From NCBI RefSeq assembly GCF_029227915.1, contig NC_079883.1:9362001-9426000 (forward strand): 64,000 bases of DNA, given 5' to 3'. The notes below the pieces were generated by a model. It had not been told where the DNA came from. It searched no databases and worked only from the letters and a program-made list of their open reading frames with translations. The number at the start of each line of letters is the position of its first letter. The stretch's first letter is position 1. This document shows, piece by piece, positions 36,629 through 52,925 of the stretch. Origin of the DNA: Hydractinia symbiolongicarpus. Its lineage: Eukaryota; Cnidaria; Hydrozoa; Anthoathecata; Hydractiniidae. The position numbers and the translations under genes were made by a program.

Positions 36629-37033
36629 ATGTCTGACGCAGCAGCTAAAGGAGGAAAACAGGCACCTAAAGTAGCCAAGAAAGGTGAAAAAAGAGCCGGC
36701 AAAAAAGGAGGAAAGATTGGTGGAACTGGTGAAAAGAAACGCAAGAGAAAGAGAAAGGAAAGTTATGCTATTTACATCTACAATGTTTTGAAACAAGTTC
36801 ACCCAGATGTCGGAGTTTCAAGCAAAGCTATGAGCATCATGAACTCATTTGTCAACGACATCTTTGAGCGCATTGCTTCCGAAGCTTCGCGTTTGGCTCT
36901 TCAAAACAAAAAGTCGACCATCTCTTCTCGTGAAATTCAAACCGCAGTACGTCTTCTCTTGCCTGGAGAACTTGCAAAACACGCAGTCAGTGAAGGAACA
37001 AAAGCCGTCACAAAATACACAAGCAGCAAGTAA
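36629..37033 (+). CDS. H2B: Histone H2B
   Basis: Intact copy, protein as 821-1225. Confidence 0.98.
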   Translation: MSDAAAKGGKQAPKVAKKGEKRAGKKGGKIGGTGEKKRKRKRKESYAIYIYNVLKQVHPDVGVSSKAMSIMNSFVNDIFERIASEASRLALQNKKSTISSREIQTAVRLLLPGELAKHAVSEGTKAVTKYTSSK

Positions 37034-37495
37034 ACCAACGTCTACCAAACACAAACGGTCTTTTTTAAGACCACACATCTTTAAAAAAACATTTACTTGG
37101 CGTCACTACAAGTTAACCGAAGTTAATAAAACTTCTAAATAATGTGCTTAAGAACACTAGCCTACATTTAAAATACTTCCCCATGTGTGTGTGTGGATTA
37201 GCTTCACTTTTCATACGTATTATTAGCTGTACTTGCAGAAAAGACAAGTACATTGATCCATGTTATTGCTTACATTTAACTTAACCCAGCTTTTCACGGA
37301 AACACTCCCAGGCAAATTAACCCTACAAAGTATTTCTAAATTTTTTTTGTGTCATATATGACATAGTATCGTATAGCAATAAATGTAACTGTGACAAGAC
37401 TTTACACATTGTGTAATTTGGAAGCGTGCACAAAGTAATGTTTTAAAAGATTTGTGGCTATAAAAATAGCCGTTTTTGTTGAGCAATGACAACGC

Positions 37496-37852
<357 letters not shown>

Positions 37853-38330
37853 TTAACAGAATTCAGACAGCTTTAAAAAGAGGCCATAAAATTACCTACT
37901 GCTCGTGGAAACACCCTAATTAACCAATAGAGTTGCGTCATTACAAAATGTTCCGAACATTTTGTACATTTTTTTAAGTAAAACTGTAGTTTTTTTAAAA
38001 ATTCGTGGTCTTAATGTTTCAGTAAGGCAATAAATTTGGCATCGTTGGAATTCGCCAAACCTTCTGCTACTTACTAAAAAAAAAAAAAGTCAAAAGCTTT
38101 TGTGTATCAGAAGATACAGCCGTTTTCCCGTAGCCAAAAAACACAGATTTTATAAAAATGTTAAAGTAATGAGCGTAATGTCATTATGCAGCCAATCAGA
38201 AATTACTTTCTTAGCACCAATCAAATGGTTTGTTTTGAACCTTAGCTGTCAATCAATATGAGAAATAAAACTTTGGCGCGATAGTGCATTTTAGACCGTC
38301 TTGTGTATCCGTACTACATCGACTTCTTAA

Positions 38331-38744
<414 letters not shown>

Positions 38745-39105
38745 GCATCTTACCAAACAAAAAACGGCTATTTTTATAGCCACACATCCATAAAAAATAT
38801 TACGGCTAGCTTTTTATATCAAACTTTGTTCTGCTTTCTGTTTAAATTTTATGCTACATAAAAATTTTATGCTACATAAAGTTTGACAATGTTAAAAATA
38901 TGAAGGGCAAGAAAAGTAAAAGCAAGAAAATAAGAAATTTAAAAACGAAAATACTTAAACTTAGGGAATCTAATCTTAAAATTACTCTTTTTTAACTGTT
39001 TAAGTGACTTAAACAAGTTTAACTTTGTACCAAGATAATGTTTTTTTGTAAATGTGTGGCTATAAAAATAGCCGTTTGTTAATGTAATAGCCAGATACAC
39101 ACAAA

Positions 39106-39657
39106 TTATTTTTTTGCGGTCTTCTTTGCTGCCTTTTTGGGAGTCTTTTTGACCTTCTTTGCTGCAGGTTTTTTAGCAACAGGCTTCTTTGTGGGTTTCT
39201 TAGCTGCTGGTTTCTTAGCCGAGGCTTTCTTTGTGGCAGGCTTCTTTGCTGCTTTCTTTGGCGTGCTCTTCTTTGCTGGCTTCTTTTTTGGTGTACTTTT
39301 CTTTGCAGTAGGCTTCTTTGCCGTTGGCTTTTTTGCTGCGGCCTTTTTCTTAGGTTTTTCTTTTTTTACCTGACCTAGCTTGAATGATCCAGAAGCACCA
39401 GTGCCTTTAGTTTGAATCAAATCGCCTGATGTTACTCCTCGTTTAAGAGCCATTTTCAGATGATGATCTGAGTTTTCAGCAACTTTGTAATTTGCATGAA
39501 TATATTTTGTAATAGCTTGGCGAGATGAACCACCGCGTTCCTTTAGGGTAGCGATAGCAGCCTTGATCATGTCCACATATTTAGGGTGATCAGCTGTCTT
39601 CTTTGCAGCAGGTTTCTTCTTGGGTGCGATTTTCTTTGGAGAAGCTGCTTCACTCAT
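39106..39657 (-). CDS. H1: Linker histone H1
   Basis: Intact copy, protein as 4073-4624. Confidence 0.97.
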   Translation of the reverse strand: MSEAASPKKIAPKKKPAAKKTADHPKYVDMIKAAIATLKERGGSSRQAITKYIHANYKVAENSDHHLKMALKRGVTSGDLIQTKGTGASGSFKLGQVKKEKPKKKAAAKKPTAKKPTAKKSTPKKKPAKKSTPKKAAKKPATKKASAKKPAAKKPTKKPVAKKPAAKKVKKTPKKAAKKTAKK

Positions 39658-40236
39658 TTTTAATGTTTTCTTACAACAATCCAACGATAAACGATGCTTG
39701 TTATCACAGTAGAAGTATACTAAACATTACCGTGTAAATGAGATATAATTTAAGACGGTGCGAAGTATGCGGACGTAAAAGTACCACTCCCGGGAATTGA
39801 TTTGGCGCGAAAACAGAAATGTGTGTTTCTGTACATCGTATAATGTCCGTTTTGGGTGCCGCGACTATGCGAAAGCATGTTAATTTTTATTTGTAGCACG
39901 ACGCAATAGTCTGAAAGAGAAGCTGCTGGAGTTTGAGGTCTTCAGCATTACATCTACTCTGTTAATTTGGGCTTCTTCCGCGCCCGTGTTAGGATTTTCA
40001 TAAAGCGTTCTTTGGTTTGCGTTGCGTATGTCGGCCTACATCATCGACACGGCCTGTTTCCGGCTATTAGGAGCAATTCATATATTGGGCACTGCGTTTC
40101 GACTTTTTTATTAGACCACAGTAAAAAAATTCACTCACAGAAGTCCCTTTCTTTCATGGCTACAAACACGAAGAATTCTGTCGTAAGTAAAACGAATGCG
40201 CAAGCCAAAATAACGATGGGGCGAAGTCATAAGCAT

Positions 40237-40309
40237 GGCCCTGTGGCCCAATGGATAAGGCATCTGACTACGAATCAGGGGATTCCAGGTTCGACTCCTG
40301 GCAGGGTCG
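40237..40309 (+). tRNA. tRNA-Arg: tRNA-Arg(ACG)
   Basis: Intact copy. Confidence 0.97.
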
Positions 40310-40631
40310 CACTGTCGCATTTCGGCTGCATGGTCTACTGTGTAACGCGCGCGCACGTTCTGGCGTAATGCGTTGATAAACGGAATGTACGCAGTCATAT
40401 TGGAAAGTAATATCACGCACTTAGTATCGTCGCCTTTGTTAGCATTCATGTAAGTTACCATCCACTCGCTACAGTCGCTCTCCATCCTACGGCTAAATCA
40501 ACAGCCGTGATTTTTACTATGTCGCCGTCCATCCGTACGCGGTGACAGTTGTAAGCTTTACAGTAACGTGACATGCTCCACAAGCAGTTACGGTGTGTGG
40601 ACGATGCCTATCATGGCAACGCTTGTTCTTT

Positions 40632-40818
40632 ATCGCTTCTCGGCCTAATGGCTAAGATCAAGTGTAGTATCTGTTCTTATCAGTTTAATATCTGGTAGGC
40701 CATTCTCTGAATGGTCAGTATATTAATCTGATTTTTGGCCTTGGGTCATGGAGGTGGATTCATTCACGCCGTGACCACGGGTTGCCTTGGTGTTGCACTA
40801 TTACCGATGGCGGCCCAC
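40632..40818 (+). ncRNA. U2: U2 spliceosomal snRNA
   Basis: Intact copy. Confidence 0.95.
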
Positions 40819-41008
40819 ATAAGCAATAAAAGAATAATAGCAGTCCTCTTTCCGACGGCACTCTGCATAGTCTACGGCGGGAACAAAACGCGTACACTGG
40901 GGGAGAATACAGCCTATGCCCCGCGACACGGCAGTTTATAACACACTCAAGCCACAAGCATTAACAAACTTTGAAGGGTACCCTCATGCTACGGTGCAGT
41001 TCCAACTC

Positions 41009-41173
41009 ATACTTACCTGACGGGGAAGTAAAGACTGATCAATGAGGGTTTTCTTCCAGAGTGAGGCTCTTGCATTGCACTACGCTTGGGCTGACCTCTG
41101 CGATTACTGCAAACGTCAGTAACTCGACCGTACAATTTCTGGTAGTGGGGGCCTGCGTCCGCGCTCGCCCCCT
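41009..41173 (+). ncRNA. U1: U1 spliceosomal snRNA
   Basis: Intact copy. Confidence 0.96.
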
Positions 41174-41522
41174 CCTTAAGTCAAAATGAATGAGCTTAGA
41201 AAAGTTGCGCGGCCAAATGTCGGTGGTGACTTAAACGCTAAGGTAAAACCTCGCTTGGCTGTTACGAAACGTGATTGCGATATAAGTCCTCGGAAGGCGG
41301 CGGAATTTTATTTTATTTGCCATTCCGTCAGGGTTATTGGATGATCGGCAATAGATCGAGTTTGTATGCATTTGAAAGCTCTTTTTTCTCGTACTATCAC
41401 CTGAAAATGTCGTAGGAAAATGTCATAGGAAACACTTTCAACAACCGCCACGTTCCTTAATTGTTATAACAAGAAATATATCACAGCACCATTGAAATGA
41501 AAAGGCAACAAATGAAAATGAA

Positions 41523-41642
41523 AAGCCTACGACACCGGGAGTTCCCAGGCGGTCCCCCATCCAAGTACTATCCCGGCCCGACGATGCTTAACTTCCGTGA
41601 TCAGACGAGAACGGGTGTGTTCATCGTGGTATGGCCGTAGAC
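41523..41642 (-). rRNA. 5S: 5S ribosomal RNA
   Basis: Intact copy. Confidence 0.97.
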
Positions 41643-41839
41643 ATTAGTAGGGGCAAATACGTGCAATTTATTTTGACGTTGTGATCAAATTTTTTTATTT
41701 AATTTCTTTGAGTTACTTAGGACAAGGCGTATGCATGGATTATCTATTAGACTTTAAGGTTATAGTTTTGTGAAAAAAACAATGTTTTTTTAAAGATGTG
41801 TGGCTATAAAAATAGCCGTTGTTTTCTGAGTGTAGCGGT

Positions 41840-42220
41840 TTACTTCTTCTGTCCTTTGTCGTTCTTCTTTGGGAGTAAGACAGCTTGAATGTTTGGCAAA
41901 ACACCACCAGCTGCAATGGTTACACCGCTCAAAAGTTTGTTTAATTCTTCATCATTACGAACAGCCAATTGTAAATGTCTTGGAATAATCCTAGCTTTTT
42001 TGTTGTCTCTTGCTGCGTTACCAGCCAACTCCAATATCTCAGCAGATAAATATTCCAAGACGGCTGCTAAGTAAACTGGTGCTCCAGATCCAATTCGGTT
42101 AGCATAGTGCCCTCTACGAAGGAATCTATGCACTCTACCGACTGGAAATTGAAGTCCAGCTCTTGAGGATCTTGTCTTGGCTTTAGCCTTAGCTTTTCCA
42201 CCTTTTCCACGTCCAGACAT
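41840..42220 (-). CDS. H2A: Histone H2A
   Basis: Intact copy, identical protein. Confidence 0.98.
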   Translation of the reverse strand: MSGRGKGGKAKAKAKTRSSRAGLQFPVGRVHRFLRRGHYANRIGSGAPVYLAAVLEYLSAEILELAGNAARDNKKARIIPRHLQLAVRNDEELNKLLSGVTIAAGGVLPNIQAVLLPKKNDKGQKK

Positions 42221-42504
42221 AACTGCGATTTGATTTGTAAGTTAATACAAAAACGTACGAATATTTAACGTAAGTGTTAACGAAATAAACTTTACTCGTT
42301 TTTTCATCATAAAAATAGGATCGAAATCATGTTTTTTTAACCAATCATAATTAAGTATTAAACAAAAGATTTTTTTTTTAACCAATTAAATTGCGTATCG
42401 GCGTTTTCGGATCGAATTCGATCCGATTTTTTTACTTATAAACAAAAAGTTTTGACTTGCAGTTTAATGCTTATTTACAAGTTAAGTAGCAAAAATTTTT
42501 AACC

Positions 42505-42909
42505 ATGTCTGACGCAGCAGCTAAAGGAGGAAAACAGGCACCTAAAGTAGCCAAGAAAGGTGAAAAAAGAGCCGGCAAAAAAGGAGGAAAGATTGGTGGA
42601 ACTGGTGAAAAGAAACGCAAGAGAAAGAGAAAGGAAAGTTATGCTATTTACATCTACAATGTTTTGAAACAAGTTCACCCAGATGTCGGAGTTTCAAGCA
42701 AAGCTATGAGCATCATGAACTCATTTGTCAACGACATCTTTGAGCGCATTGCTTCCGAAGCTTCGCGTTTGGCTCTTCAAAACAAAAAGTCGACCATCTC
42801 TTCTCGTGAAATTCAAACCGCAGTACGTCTTCTCTTGCCTGGAGAACTTGCAAAACACGCAGTCAGTGAAGGAACAAAAGCCGTCACAAAATACACAAGC
42901 AGCAAGTAA
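42505..42909 (+). CDS. H2B: Histone H2B
   Basis: Intact copy, identical protein. Confidence 0.98.
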   Translation: MSDAAAKGGKQAPKVAKKGEKRAGKKGGKIGGTGEKKRKRKRKESYAIYIYNVLKQVHPDVGVSSKAMSIMNSFVNDIFERIASEASRLALQNKKSTISSREIQTAVRLLLPGELAKHAVSEGTKAVTKYTSSK

Positions 42910-43371
42910 ACCAACGTCTACCAAACACAAACGGTCTTTTTTAAGACCACACATCTTTAAAAAAACATTTACTTGGCGTCACTACAAGTTAACCGAAGTT
43001 AATAAAACTTCTAAATAATGTGCTTAAGAACACTAGCCTACATTTAAAATACTTCCCCATGTGTGTGTGTGGATTAGCTTCACTTTTCATACGTATTATT
43101 AGCTGTACTTGCAGAAAAGACAAGTACATTGATCCATGTTATTGCTTACATTTAACTTAACCCAGCTTTTCACGGAAACACTCCCAGGCAAATTAACCCT
43201 ACAAAGTATTTCTAAATTTTTTTTGTGTCATATATGACATAGTATCGTATAGCAATAAATGTAACTGTGACAAGACTTTACACATTGTGTAATTTGGAAG
43301 CGTGCACAAAGTAATGTTTTAAAAGATTTGTGGCTATAAAAATAGCCGTTTTTGTTGAGCAATGACAACGC

Positions 43372-43728
<357 letters not shown>

Positions 43729-44206
43729 TTAACAGAATTCAGACAGCTTTAAAAAGAGGCCATAAAATTACCTACTGCTCGTGGAAACACCCTAATTAAC
43801 CAATAGAGTTGCGTCATTACAAAATGTTCCGAACATTTTGTACATTTTTTTAAGTAAAACTGTAGTTTTTTTAAAAATTCGTGGTCTTAATGTTTCAGTA
43901 AGGCAATAAATTTGGCATCGTTGGAATTCGCCAAACCTTCTGCTACTTACTAAAAAAAAAAAAAGTCAAAAGCTTTTGTGTATCAGAAGATACAGCCGTT
44001 TTCCCGTAGCCAAAAAACACAGATTTTATAAAAATGTTAAAGTAATGAGCGTAATGTCATTATGCAGCCAATCAGAAATTACTTTCTTAGCACCAATCAA
44101 ATGGTTTGTTTTGAACCTTAGCTGTCAATCAATATGAGAAATAAAACTTTGGCGCGATAGTGCATTTTAGACCGTCTTGTGTATCCGTACTACATCGACT
44201 TCTTAA

Positions 44207-44620
<414 letters not shown>

Positions 44621-44981
44621 GCATCTTACCAAACAAAAAACGGCTATTTTTATAGCCACACATCCATAAAAAATATTACGGCTAGCTTTTTATATCAAAC
44701 TTTGTTCTGCTTTCTGTTTAAATTTTATGCTACATAAAAATTTTATGCTACATAAAGTTTGACAATGTTAAAAATATGAAGGGCAAGAAAAGTAAAAGCA
44801 AGAAAATAAGAAATTTAAAAACGAAAATACTTAAACTTAGGGAATCTAATCTTAAAATTACTCTTTTTTAACTGTTTAAGTGACTTAAACAAGTTTAACT
44901 TTGTACCAAGATAATGTTTTTTTGTAAATGTGTGGCTATAAAAATAGCCGTTTGTTAATGTAATAGCCAGATACACACAAA

Positions 44982-45533
44982 TTATTTTTTTGCGGTCTTC
45001 TTTGCTGCCTTTTTGGGAGTCTTTTTGACCTTCTTTGCTGCAGGTTTTTTAGCAACAGGCTTCTTTGTGGGTTTCTTAGCTGCTGGTTTCTTAGCCGAGG
45101 CTTTCTTTGTGGCAGGCTTCTTTGCTGCTTTCTTTGGCGTGCTCTTCTTTGCTGGCTTCTTTTTTGGTGTACTTTTCTTTGCAGTAGGCTTCTTTGCCGT
45201 TGGCTTTTTTGCTGCGGCCTTTTTCTTAGGTTTTTCTTTTTTTACCTGACCTAGCTTGAATGATCCAGAAGCACCAGTGCCTTTAGTTTGAATCAAATCG
45301 CCTGATGTTACTCCTCGTTTAAGAGCCATTTTCAGATGATGATCTGAGTTTTCAGCAACTTTGTAATTTGCATGAATATATTTTGTAATAGCTTGGCGAG
45401 ATGAACCACCGCGTTCCTTTAGGGTAGCGATAGCAGCCTTGATCATGTCCACATATTTAGGGTGATCAGCTGTCTTCTTTGCAGCAGGTTTCTTCTTGGG
45501 TGCGATTTTCTTTGGAGAAGCTGCTTCACTCAT
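44982..45533 (-). CDS. H1: Linker histone H1
   Basis: Intact copy, identical protein. Confidence 0.97.
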   Translation of the reverse strand: MSEAASPKKIAPKKKPAAKKTADHPKYVDMIKAAIATLKERGGSSRQAITKYIHANYKVAENSDHHLKMALKRGVTSGDLIQTKGTGASGSFKLGQVKKEKPKKKAAAKKPTAKKPTAKKSTPKKKPAKKSTPKKAAKKPATKKASAKKPAAKKPTKKPVAKKPAAKKVKKTPKKAAKKTAKK

Positions 45534-46112
45534 TTTTAATGTTTTCTTACAACAATCCAACGATAAACGATGCTTGTTATCACAGTAGAAGTATACTAAA
45601 CATTACCGTGTAAATGAGATATAATTTAAGACGGTGCGAAGTATGCGGACGTAAAAGTACCACTCCCGGGAATTGATTTGGCGCGAAAACAGAAATGTGT
45701 GTTTCTGTACATCGTATAATGTCCGTTTTGGGTGCCGCGACTATGCGAAAGCATGTTAATTTTTATTTGTAGCACGACGCAATAGTCTGAAAGAGAAGCT
45801 GCTGGAGTTTGAGGTCTTCAGCATTACATCTACTCTGTTAATTTGGGCTTCTTCCGCGCCCGTGTTAGGATTTTCATAAAGCGTTCTTTGGTTTGCGTTG
45901 CGTATGTCGGCCTACATCATCGACACGGCCTGTTTCCGGCTATTAGGAGCAATTCATATATTGGGCACTGCGTTTCGACTTTTTTATTAGACCACAGTAA
46001 AAAAATTCACTCACAGAAGTCCCTTTCTTTCATGGCTACAAACACGAAGAATTCTGTCGTAAGTAAAACGAATGCGCAAGCCAAAATAACGATGGGGCGA
46101 AGTCATAAGCAT

Positions 46113-46185
46113 GGCCCTGTGGCCCAATGGATAAGGCATCTGACTACGAATCAGGGGATTCCAGGTTCGACTCCTGGCAGGGTCG
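46113..46185 (+). tRNA. tRNA-Arg: tRNA-Arg(ACG)
   Basis: Intact copy. Confidence 0.97.
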
Positions 46186-46507
46186 CACTGTCGCATTTCG
46201 GCTGCATGGTCTACTGTGTAACGCGCGCGCACGTTCTGGCGTAATGCGTTGATAAACGGAATGTACGCAGTCATATTGGAAAGTAATATCACGCACTTAG
46301 TATCGTCGCCTTTGTTAGCATTCATGTAAGTTACCATCCACTCGCTACAGTCGCTCTCCATCCTACGGCTAAATCAACAGCCGTGATTTTTACTATGTCG
46401 CCGTCCATCCGTACGCGGTGACAGTTGTAAGCTTTACAGTAACGTGACATGCTCCACAAGCAGTTACGGTGTGTGGACGATGCCTATCATGGCAACGCTT
46501 GTTCTTT

Positions 46508-46694
46508 ATCGCTTCTCGGCCTAATGGCTAAGATCAAGTGTAGTATCTGTTCTTATCAGTTTAATATCTGGTAGGCCATTCTCTGAATGGTCAGTATATT
46601 AATCTGATTTTTGGCCTTGGATCATGGAGGTGGATTCATTCACGCCGTGACCACGGGTTGCCTTGGTGTTGCACTATTACCGATGGCGGCCCAC
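46508..46694 (+). ncRNA. U2: U2 spliceosomal snRNA, one-base variant
   Basis: Differs from the other copies by A for G at 46621, a few bases past the Sm site. The change turns the second pair of stem III (GGTCATGG/CCGTGACC) from G-C into A-C and should weaken that stem slightly. Branch-site and Sm segments are unchanged. Confidence 0.95.
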
Positions 46695-46884
46695 ATAAGC
46701 AATAAAAGAATAATAGCAGTCCTCTTTCCGACGGCACTCTGCATAGTCTACGGCGGGAACAAAACGCGTACACTGGGGGAGAATACAGCCTATGCCCCGC
46801 GACACGGCAGTTTATAACACACTCAAGCCACAAGCATTAACAAACTTTGAAGGGTACCCTCATGCTACGGTGCAGTTCCAACTC

Positions 46885-47049
46885 ATACTTACCTGACGGG
46901 GAAGTAAAGACTGATCAATGAGGGTTTTCTTCCAGAGTGAGGCTCTTGCATTGCACTACGCTTGGGCTGACCTCTGCGATTACTGCAAACGTCAGTAACT
47001 CGACCGTACAATTTCTGGTAGTGGGGGCCTGCGTCCGCGCTCGCCCCCT
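46885..47049 (+). ncRNA. U1: U1 spliceosomal snRNA
   Basis: Intact copy. Confidence 0.96.
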
Positions 47050-47398
47050 CCTTAAGTCAAAATGAATGAGCTTAGAAAAGTTGCGCGGCCAAATGTCGGT
47101 GGTGACTTAAACGCTAAGGTAAAACCTCGCTTGGCTGTTACGAAACGTGATTGCGATATAAGTCCTCGGAAGGCGGCGGAATTTTATTTTATTTGCCATT
47201 CCGTCAGGGTTATTGGATGATCGGCAATAGATCGAGTTTGTATGCATTTGAAAGCTCTTTTTTCTCGTACTATCACCTGAAAATGTCGTAGGAAAATGTC
47301 ATAGGAAACACTTTCAACAACCGCCACGTTCCTTAATTGTTATAACAAGAAATATATCACAGCACCATTGAAATGAAAAGGCAACAAATGAAAATGAA

Positions 47399-47518
47399 AA
47401 GCCTACGACACCGGGAGTTCCCAGGCGGTCCCCCATCCAAGTACTATCCCGGCCCGACGATGCTTAACTTCCGTGATCAGACGAGAACGGGTGTGTTCAT
47501 CGTGGTATGGCCGTAGAC
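47399..47518 (-). rRNA. 5S: 5S ribosomal RNA
   Basis: Intact copy. Confidence 0.97.
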
Positions 47519-47715
47519 ATTAGTAGGGGCAAATACGTGCAATTTATTTTGACGTTGTGATCAAATTTTTTTATTTAATTTCTTTGAGTTACTTAGGACA
47601 AGGCGTATGCATGGATTATCTATTAGACTTTAAGGTTATAGTTTTGTGAAAAAAACAATGTTTTTTTAAAGATGTGTGGCTATAAAAATAGCCGTTGTTT
47701 TCTGAGTGTAGCGGT

Positions 47716-48096
47716 TTACTTCTTCTGTCCTTTGTCGTTCTTCTTTGGGAGTAAGACAGCTTGAATGTTTGGCAAAACACCACCAGCTGCAATGGTTACA
47801 CCGCTCAAAAGTTTGTTTAATTCTTCATCATTACGAACAGCCAATTGTAAATGTCTTGGAATAATCCTAGCTTTTTTGTTGTCTCTTGCTGCGTTACCAG
47901 CCAACTCCAATATCTCAGCAGATAAATATTCCAAGACGGCTGCTAAGTAAACTGGTGCTCCAGATCCAATTCGGTTAGCATAGTGCCCTCTACGAAGGAA
48001 TCTATGCACTCTACCGACTGGAAATTGAAGTCCAGCTCTTGAGGATCTTGTCTTGGCTTTAGCCTTAGCTTTTCCACCTTTTCCACGTCCAGACAT
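47716..48096 (-). CDS. H2A: Histone H2A
   Basis: Intact copy, identical protein. Confidence 0.98.
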   Translation of the reverse strand: MSGRGKGGKAKAKAKTRSSRAGLQFPVGRVHRFLRRGHYANRIGSGAPVYLAAVLEYLSAEILELAGNAARDNKKARIIPRHLQLAVRNDEELNKLLSGVTIAAGGVLPNIQAVLLPKKNDKGQKK

Positions 48097-48380
48097 AACT
48101 GCGATTTGATTTGTAAGTTAATACAAAAACGTACGAATATTTAACGTAAGTGTTAACGAAATAAACTTTACTCGTTTTTTCATCATAAAAATAGGATCGA
48201 AATCATGTTTTTTTAACCAATCATAATTAAGTATTAAACAAAAGATTTTTTTTTTAACCAATTAAATTGCGTATCGGCGTTTTCGGATCGAATTCGATCC
48301 GATTTTTTTACTTATAAACAAAAAGTTTTGACTTGCAGTTTAATGCTTATTTACAAGTTAAGTAGCAAAAATTTTTAACC

Positions 48381-48785
48381 ATGTCTGACGCAGCAGCTAA
48401 AGGAGGAAAACAGGCACCTAAAGTAGCCAAGAAAGGTGAAAAAAGAGCCGGCAAAAAAGGAGGAAAGATTGGTGGAACTGGTGAAAAGAAACGCAAGAGA
48501 AAGAGAAAGGAAAGTTATGCTATTTACATCTACAATGTTTTGAAACAAGTTCACCCAGATGTCGGAGTTTCAAGCAAAGCTATGAGCATCATGAACTCAT
48601 TTGTCAACGACATCTTTGAGCGCATTGCTTCCGAAGCTTCGCGTTTGGCTCTTCAAAACAAAAAGTCGACCATCTCTTCTCGTGAAATTCAAACCGCAGT
48701 ACGTCTTCTCTTGCCTGGAGAACTTGCAAAACACGCAGTCAGTGAAGGAACAAAAGCCGTCACAAAATACACAAGCAGCAAGTAA
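48381..48785 (+). CDS. H2B: Histone H2B
   Basis: Intact copy, identical protein. Confidence 0.98.
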   Translation: MSDAAAKGGKQAPKVAKKGEKRAGKKGGKIGGTGEKKRKRKRKESYAIYIYNVLKQVHPDVGVSSKAMSIMNSFVNDIFERIASEASRLALQNKKSTISSREIQTAVRLLLPGELAKHAVSEGTKAVTKYTSSK

Positions 48786-49247
48786 ACCAACGTCTACCAA
48801 ACACAAACGGTCTTTTTTAAGACCACACATCTTTAAAAAAACATTTACTTGGCGTCACTACAAGTTAACCGAAGTTAATAAAACTTCTAAATAATGTGCT
48901 TAAGAACACTAGCCTACATTTAAAATACTTCCCCATGTGTGTGTGTGGATTAGCTTCACTTTTCATACGTATTATTAGCTGTACTTGCAGAAAAGACAAG
49001 TACATTGATCCATGTTATTGCTTACATTTAACTTAACCCAGCTTTTCACGGAAACACTCCCAGGCAAATTAACCCTACAAAGTATTTCTAAATTTTTTTT
49101 GTGTCATATATGACATAGTATCGTATAGCAATAAATGTAACTGTGACAAGACTTTACACATTGTGTAATTTGGAAGCGTGCACAAAGTAATGTTTTAAAA
49201 GATTTGTGGCTATAAAAATAGCCGTTTTTGTTGAGCAATGACAACGC

Positions 49248-49604
<357 letters not shown>

Positions 49605-50082
49605 TTAACAGAATTCAGACAGCTTTAAAAAGAGGCCATAAAATTACCTACTGCTCGTGGAAACACCCTAATTAACCAATAGAGTTGCGTCATTACAAAA
49701 TGTTCCGAACATTTTGTACATTTTTTTAAGTAAAACTGTAGTTTTTTTAAAAATTCGTGGTCTTAATGTTTCAGTAAGGCAATAAATTTGGCATCGTTGG
49801 AATTCGCCAAACCTTCTGCTACTTACTAAAAAAAAAAAAAGTCAAAAGCTTTTGTGTATCAGAAGATACAGCCGTTTTCCCGTAGCCAAAAAACACAGAT
49901 TTTATAAAAATGTTAAAGTAATGAGCGTAATGTCATTATGCAGCCAATCAGAAATTACTTTCTTAGCACCAATCAAATGGTTTGTTTTGAACCTTAGCTG
50001 TCAATCAATATGAGAAATAAAACTTTGGCGCGATAGTGCATTTTAGACCGTCTTGTGTATCCGTACTACATCGACTTCTTAA

Positions 50083-50496
<414 letters not shown>

Positions 50497-50857
50497 GCAT
50501 CTTACCAAACAAAAAACGGCTATTTTTATAGCCACACATCCATAAAAAATATTACGGCTAGCTTTTTATATCAAACTTTGTTCTGCTTTCTGTTTAAATT
50601 TTATGCTACATAAAAATTTTATGCTACATAAAGTTTGACAATGTTAAAAATATGAAGGGCAAGAAAAGTAAAAGCAAGAAAATAAGAAATTTAAAAACGA
50701 AAATACTTAAACTTAGGGAATCTAATCTTAAAATTACTCTTTTTTAACTGTTTAAGTGACTTAAACAAGTTTAACTTTGTACCAAGATAATGTTTTTTTG
50801 TAAATGTGTGGCTATAAAAATAGCCGTTTGTTAATGTAATAGCCAGATACACACAAA

Positions 50858-51409
50858 TTATTTTTTTGCGGTCTTCTTTGCTGCCTTTTTGGGAGTCTTT
50901 TTGACCTTCTTTGCTGCAGGTTTTTTAGCAACAGGCTTCTTTGTGGGTTTCTTAGCTGCTGGTTTCTTAGCCGAGGCTTTCTTTGTGGCAGGCTTCTTTG
51001 CTGCTTTCTTTGGCGTGCTCTTCTTTGCTGGCTTCTTTTTTGGTGTACTTTTCTTTGCAGTAGGCTTCTTTGCCGTTGGCTTTTTTGCTGCGGCCTTTTT
51101 CTTAGGTTTTTCTTTTTTTACCTGACCTAGCTTGAATGATCCAGAAGCACCAGTGCCTTTAGTTTGAATCAAATCGCCTGATGTTACTCCTCGTTTAAGA
51201 GCCATTTTCAGATGATGATCTGAGTTTTCAGCAACTTTGTAATTTGCATGAATATATTTTGTAATAGCTTGGCGAGATGAACCACCGCGTTCCTTTAGGG
51301 TAGCGATAGCAGCCTTGATCATGTCCACATATTTAGGGTGATCAGCTGTCTTCTTTGCAGCAGGTTTCTTCTTGGGTGCGATTTTCTTTGGAGAAGCTGC
51401 TTCACTCAT
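50858..51409 (-). CDS. H1: Linker histone H1
   Basis: Intact copy, identical protein. Confidence 0.97.
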   Translation of the reverse strand: MSEAASPKKIAPKKKPAAKKTADHPKYVDMIKAAIATLKERGGSSRQAITKYIHANYKVAENSDHHLKMALKRGVTSGDLIQTKGTGASGSFKLGQVKKEKPKKKAAAKKPTAKKPTAKKSTPKKKPAKKSTPKKAAKKPATKKASAKKPAAKKPTKKPVAKKPAAKKVKKTPKKAAKKTAKK

Positions 51410-51988
51410 TTTTAATGTTTTCTTACAACAATCCAACGATAAACGATGCTTGTTATCACAGTAGAAGTATACTAAACATTACCGTGTAAATGAGATATAA
51501 TTTAAGACGGTGCGAAGTATGCGGACGTAAAAGTACCACTCCCGGGAATTGATTTGGCGCGAAAACAGAAATGTGTGTTTCTGTACATCGTATAATGTCC
51601 GTTTTGGGTGCCGCGACTATGCGAAAGCATGTTAATTTTTATTTGTAGCACGACGCAATAGTCTGAAAGAGAAGCTGCTGGAGTTTGAGGTCTTCAGCAT
51701 TACATCTACTCTGTTAATTTGGGCTTCTTCCGCGCCCGTGTTAGGATTTTCATAAAGCGTTCTTTGGTTTGCGTTGCGTATGTCGGCCTACATCATCGAC
51801 ACGGCCTGTTTCCGGCTATTAGGAGCAATTCATATATTGGGCACTGCGTTTCGACTTTTTTATTAGACCACAGTAAAAAAATTCACTCACAGAAGTCCCT
51901 TTCTTTCATGGCTACAAACACGAAGAATTCTGTCGTAAGTAAAACGAATGCGCAAGCCAAAATAACGATGGGGCGAAGTCATAAGCAT

Positions 51989-52061
51989 GGCCCTGTGGCC
52001 CAATGGATAAGGCATCTGACTACGAATCAGGGGATTCCAGGTTCGACTCCTGGCAGGGTCG
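51989..52061 (+). tRNA. tRNA-Arg: tRNA-Arg(ACG)
   Basis: Intact copy. Confidence 0.97.
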
Positions 52062-52383
52062 CACTGTCGCATTTCGGCTGCATGGTCTACTGTGTAACGC
52101 GCGCGCACGTTCTGGCGTAATGCGTTGATAAACGGAATGTACGCAGTCATATTGGAAAGTAATATCACGCACTTAGTATCGTCGCCTTTGTTAGCATTCA
52201 TGTAAGTTACCATCCACTCGCTACAGTCGCTCTCCATCCTACGGCTAAATCAACAGCCGTGATTTTTACTATGTCGCCGTCCATCCGTACGCGGTGACAG
52301 TTGTAAGCTTTACAGTAACGTGACATGCTCCACAAGCAGTTACGGTGTGTGGACGATGCCTATCATGGCAACGCTTGTTCTTT

Positions 52384-52570
52384 ATCGCTTCTCGGCCTAA
52401 TGGCTAAGATCAAGTGTAGTATCTGTTCTTATCAGTTTAATATCTGGTAGGCCATTCTCTGAATGGTCAGTATATTAATCTGATTTTTGGCCTTGGGTCA
52501 TGGAGGTGGATTCATTCACGCCGTGACCACGGGTTGCCTTGGTGTTGCACTATTACCGATGGCGGCCCAC
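52384..52570 (+). ncRNA. U2: U2 spliceosomal snRNA
   Basis: Intact copy, without the 46621 change. Confidence 0.95.
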
Positions 52571-52760
52571 ATAAGCAATAAAAGAATAATAGCAGTCCTC
52601 TTTCCGACGGCACTCTGCATAGTCTACGGCGGGAACAAAACGCGTACACTGGGGGAGAATACAGCCTATGCCCCGCGACACGGCAGTTTATAACACACTC
52701 AAGCCACAAGCATTAACAAACTTTGAAGGGTACCCTCATGCTACGGTGCAGTTCCAACTC

Positions 52761-52925
52761 ATACTTACCTGACGGGGAAGTAAAGACTGATCAATGAGGG
52801 TTTTCTTCCAGAGTGAGGCTCTTGCATTGCACTACGCTTGGGCTGACCTCTGCGATTACTGCAAACGTCAGTAACTCGACCGTACAATTTCTGGTAGTGG
52901 GGGCCTGCGTCCGCGCTCGCCCCCT
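52761..52925 (+). ncRNA. U1: U1 spliceosomal snRNA
   Basis: Intact copy. Confidence 0.96.
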
